From assembly GCA_028293005.1 (NCBI GenBank), contig JAQGLH010000255.1, positions 1 to 6,691 of the forward strand: 6,691 bases of DNA. Reading direction: 5' to 3'. This document shows, one piece after another, positions 5,825 through 6,691 of this stretch. Under the pieces are notes generated by a model that did not search any database, was not told the DNA's origin, and saw only the letters and a program-made list of their open reading frames with translations. The translations under genes and the position numbers were made by a program. Origin of the DNA: Alphaproteobacteria bacterium (GTDB taxonomy: Bacteria; Pseudomonadota; Alphaproteobacteria; Sphingomonadales; Sphingomonadaceae). Each line of letters opens with the position of its first letter. Positions within the stretch are counted from its first letter, which is position 1.

Positions 5825-6691
5825 ATGAGCGGCCCACTGGCGGGACTGAAGGTCGTGGAGCTCGCCGGTCTCGGGCCGACCGCGTTCGCGGCGATGATGC
5901 TGGCGGATCACGGCGCCGAGGTTATCCGGGTCGAGCGGCCCGGCACCCGACCGGCCGAGCGCGATCCGTTGCTGCGATCGCGCAAGATCGTCGCGCTGGA
6001 TCTCAAGTCCGGCGAGGGGATCGAGGCGGTTCGCGCGCTCAGCCGCGATGCTCACGGCTTCATCGAAGGCTTCCGGCCCGGGACGACCGAGCGGCTCGGC
6101 ATTGGACCCGACGACTTGCTGCGCGACAACCCGAAGCTGGTATATGGAAGGCTGACCGGCTGGGGCCAGGATGGGCCCAACGCGCAGCTCGCAGGCCACG
6201 ACATCAATTATATCGCTTTGACGGGCGCGCTGCACGCGATCGGGACCGCGCAGACGCCGGTCCCGCCACTGGCGTTGCTCGGTGACTTTGCCGGCGGAAG
6301 CACGATGCTGGCGTTCGGCATGGTGTCGGCCATGCTCCACGCGTTCCGGACCGGGAAAGGGCAAGTGGTCGACTGCGCCATGATGGACGGCGCCAATGTC
6401 CTGATGACCATCTTCCATGGCCTGATGGCGGCCGGAACGTGGGAGGATCGCCGCGAGGCCAATATCGTCGACGGCGGCGCTCATTGGTACGGAGTCTATG
6501 AGACGCGCGACAACCGCTTCGTCTCGATCGCGTCGATGGAAAACCAATTCTATGCATTGCTGCTCGAGCGGCTGGGGCTGAGCGACGACCCCGAATTTGC
6601 CCGCACCGAAGACTGGCTGGCGGTGCGCAAGGACAAGGCGCAGTGGCCCAAGCTGCGCCAACGGCTGGCGGCGCTGTTCCGCACCCGGACC
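5825..6691 (+). CDS. Alpha-methylacyl-CoA racemase-like protein (CaiB/BaiF family III fold), 3' end outside window
   Basis: The visible 289 codons run open to the window edge. The N-terminal segment GLKVVELAGLGPTA (7-20) and AEVIRVERPG (31-40) is typical of family III CoA transferases and their racemase relatives. The racemase-specific residues are all there: H125 in GHDINY, D154 in GDFAGGS and E239 in SMENQF. They match His126, Asp156 and Glu241 of the Mycobacterium tuberculosis racemase MCR almost in register. That enzyme inverts the alpha-methyl centre of 2-methylacyl-CoA thioesters by proton removal and return. The DINY-x-x-L-TGAL-x-x-IG and GKGQVVDCAMMDG segments also follow that subfamily. 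The family is about 360 to 380 residues, so some 70 to 90 are missing. The ATG at 5825 has GGAGG 5 bases upstream. It is divergent from the acyl-CoA operon, which suggests its substrate is an alpha-methyl-branched CoA ester of the same pathway. A plain CoA transferase is the less likely alternative. Confidence 0.86.
   Translation, partial: MSGPLAGLKVVELAGLGPTAFAAMMLADHGAEVIRVERPGTRPAERDPLLRSRKIVALDLKSGEGIEAVRALSRDAHGFIEGFRPGTTERLGIGPDDLLRDNPKLVYGRLTGWGQDGPNAQLAGHDINYIALTGALHAIGTAQTPVPPLALLGDFAGGSTMLAFGMVSAMLHAFRTGKGQVVDCAMMDGANVLMTIFHGLMAAGTWEDRREANIVDGGAHWYGVYETRDNRFVSIASMENQFYALLLERLGLSDDPEFARTEDWLAVRKDKAQWPKLRQRLAALFRTRT

Noticed and set aside
5820..5828. A two-codon reading frame (ATG ACA TGA) overlapping the racemase start
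   Set aside because: The ribosome binding site touches this ATG with no spacer, so it is very unlikely to be used. The ATG at 5825 has normal spacing.
5427..5837. A 136-codon minus-strand open frame covering the divergent intergenic region, with a short hydrophobic stretch
   Set aside because: It overlaps the start of the flavoprotein gene in another frame and would remove the promoter region. Its hydrophobic part (SLLLFGMAMAA) is too little to claim a gene or a remnant.
5687..6661. A 324-codon minus-strand open frame opposite the racemase gene
   Set aside because: The plus strand carries a clear racemase-type protein with all catalytic residues and a good ribosome binding site. The minus-strand translation shows no family features.
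1..6691. Mobile elements, CRISPR arrays, toxin-antitoxin or phage-defence genes
   Set aside because: No transposase, terminal repeats, regular repeat-spacer pattern or defence domains are visible on either strand. All real genes are metabolic.

Overview
The window is high-GC DNA that reads as an alphaproteobacterial catabolic cluster. A sphingomonad-like host is my best guess from base composition and gene content, but no marker gene is present to prove it. There is no tRNA, rRNA, CRISPR array, integrase or insertion sequence. Coding density is high, and six real genes account for about 93% of the bases.

Five genes lie on the minus strand and run right to left as one probable operon. In transcription order they are: an acyl-CoA-dehydrogenase-fold flavoprotein that looks more like a flavin-dependent monooxygenase (5554 to 4370); an enoyl-CoA hydratase of the crotonase family (4315 to 3497); a full-length NDP-forming acyl-CoA synthetase (3449 to 1296); the FAD subunit of a molybdenum hydroxylase of the CoxM type (1177 to 323); and the [2Fe-2S] subunit of the same enzyme (323 to beyond base 1). 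Gaps between genes are 54, 47 and 118 bases, then a 1-base overlap. The molybdopterin large subunit is not in the window. By analogy with coxM-coxS-coxL operons it should lie just beyond base 1.

One gene lies on the plus strand and is cut by the right edge (5825 to 6691). It is a CaiB/BaiF-fold protein that carries all three residues of the alpha-methylacyl-CoA racemase active site, so it is probably a racemase and not a CoA transferase. The 270-base region between it and the flavoprotein (5555 to 5824) is the natural site for divergent promoters and contains an operator-like 15-base imperfect palindrome.

Taken together, the genes suggest breakdown of a carboxylic acid through CoA thioesters. 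The synthetase would activate the acid, the racemase would fix the stereochemistry of an alpha-methyl branch, and the hydratase would act on an enoyl-CoA. The flavoprotein and the molybdenum hydroxylase would each add oxygen, one from O2 and one from water. The substrate cannot be read from the sequence. The gene combination is unusual enough to be worth following, but every individual family is known.
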